The notes under the pieces were generated by a model. It worked only from the letters and a program-made list of their open reading frames with translations, searched no databases and was not told the DNA's origin. Positions 63,619 through 64,000 of a stretch of 64,000 nt of DNA are shown in pieces. Both the position numbers and the translations under genes were made by a program. Source of the stretch: Lepraria neglecta (lineage: Eukaryota > Ascomycota > Lecanoromycetes > Lecanorales > Stereocaulaceae); contig CM065651.1 in NCBI GenBank assembly GCA_033220425.1, positions 2,294,001 through 2,358,000 of the forward strand. Reading direction: 5' to 3'. Position 1 is the stretch's first letter, and the number at the start of each line of letters is the position of its first letter.

Positions 63619-64000
63619 TCAACTTACCATGACCATATCCTGTTCCGAGGGTTCGATGATAAATTTTCCCATGGCTTTTCCACTCTGCAATGAGCGGAAA
63701 GCACTTTGAAGTTCGCTGATCGGATATGCAGTGATGGGCGTCGCTGGTTTGATTTCTCCACCACGGAGAAGACTCATAATATCGTTCAGCAATCTCTGCA
63801 TGAGTTGCGGTCTTTCTTCCATGACCATTGCCAAATCCACCGAAGCGAATGTTGTAGACCGAGAGAACTGGACCATCTCAAGCCTCGCATTCATCTCAAT
63901 GTCTCGTTTCCCAATTTCAATCAACCCTCCAAAGGAGGCTAGGCACCCCCATCCGACCCTGAGGTACTCGACGCTGAGGGAATTCAGCACCACATCAACG
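63619..64000 (-). CDS. Highly reducing polyketide synthase, enoyl-reductase part (partial, runs off right edge)
   Basis: The minus-strand frame enters at base 64000 (VDVVLNSLSVEYLRVGWGC) and is open to a TGA at 63619. Landmarks are those of the enoyl reductase of highly reducing fungal PKSs: FGGLIEIGKRDIEMNARLEM, FASVDLAMVMEERPQLMQRL, and FRSLQSGKAMGKFIIEPSEQ. Normally a ketoreductase and acyl-carrier domain follow. Here a stop comes 11 residues later (beside a GTAAGT donor-like site) and only a short broken ketoreductase piece lies downstream. The gene is therefore probably a truncated remnant, though a spliced form cannot be excluded. The start and the other domains are outside the window. 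Confidence 0.8.
   Translation of the reverse strand, partial: VDVVLNSLSVEYLRVGWGCLASFGGLIEIGKRDIEMNARLEMVQFSRSTTFASVDLAMVMEERPQLMQRLLNDIMSLLRGGEIKPATPITAYPISELQSAFRSLQSGKAMGKFIIEPSEQDMVMVS

Overview
The window is nuclear DNA of a filamentous ascomycete. The evidence is intron structure (about 50-140 bp, GTAAGT/GTATGT-like donors, CTAAC/CTGAC-like branch sites) and typical Pezizomycotina families: a SAT4/Pth11-like rhodopsin-domain protein, 2EXR and DUF6604 proteins, an NLR-type nucleoside phosphorylase domain, a Kelch protein with a membrane anchor, a highly reducing polyketide synthase, and many secreted Cys-bearing proteins. The mix looks most like Leotiomycetes, but that is an inference. 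No rRNA, tRNA or CRISPR array was recognised. All exon coordinates were worked out by reading frames and splice sites by hand.

Layout. 0-20 kb is accessory, effector-like ground: a decayed Jen1-type carboxylate permease (2-915); two short secreted paralogues (2806, 5151); a 1048-bp terminal-inverted-repeat transposon with a perfect 8-bp target duplication (5843-6890); a three-domain secreted protein (7003-9014); an LEA-like stress protein (9482-9893, -); further secreted proteins (10432-11487 -, 12762-13724 +); two broken convergent paralogues with Kex2-like LEKR sites (14605-15096 + and 15266-15572 -); a membrane-anchored secreted protein (15908-16845 -); and a Kelch/transmembrane pseudogene (17936-20154). 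20-31 kb is mostly intact: a T5orf172/GIY-YIG membrane protein, a RING-H2 protein with an 81-bp coiled-coil repeat, a 150-bp MITE, a small Gly-rich protein, a rhodopsin-domain protein and a GPI-type cupredoxin. 31-37 kb holds relics of 2EXR and DUF6604 genes; the DUF6604 copy keeps one 784-codon frame cut by five stops. 37-49 kb is gene-rich: a low-complexity nuclear-type protein, an HTH-HD fusion, a six-exon cyclase-family enzyme, a DUF7872-like secreted protein, and a nucleoside phosphorylase-Myb fusion. 50-64 kb is sparse: a decayed nucleotidyltransferase, small hypotheticals, a second multi-domain secreted protein (56169-57398 -), a Baeyer-Villiger-type monooxygenase, an old tandem duplication, a Ser/Thr-rich protein, and the decaying 3' end of a polyketide synthase running off the right edge.

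How it fits together. Two themes stand out. First, a recurrent secreted domain (Cys, then Asp-Cys, then Gly-Ser/Thr-Cys, then Cys, then Gly-Gly) occurs in at least three genes, singly or in tandem, and probably in a fourth. Second, intact long genes sit beside copies broken by single-base shifts or TAG/TAA stops, which suggests accessory genes turning over near transposons. Some shifts may be sequencing indels; raw reads or a second strain would decide. The monooxygenase and polyketide synthase remnant at the right end may be the rest of a secondary-metabolite cluster.
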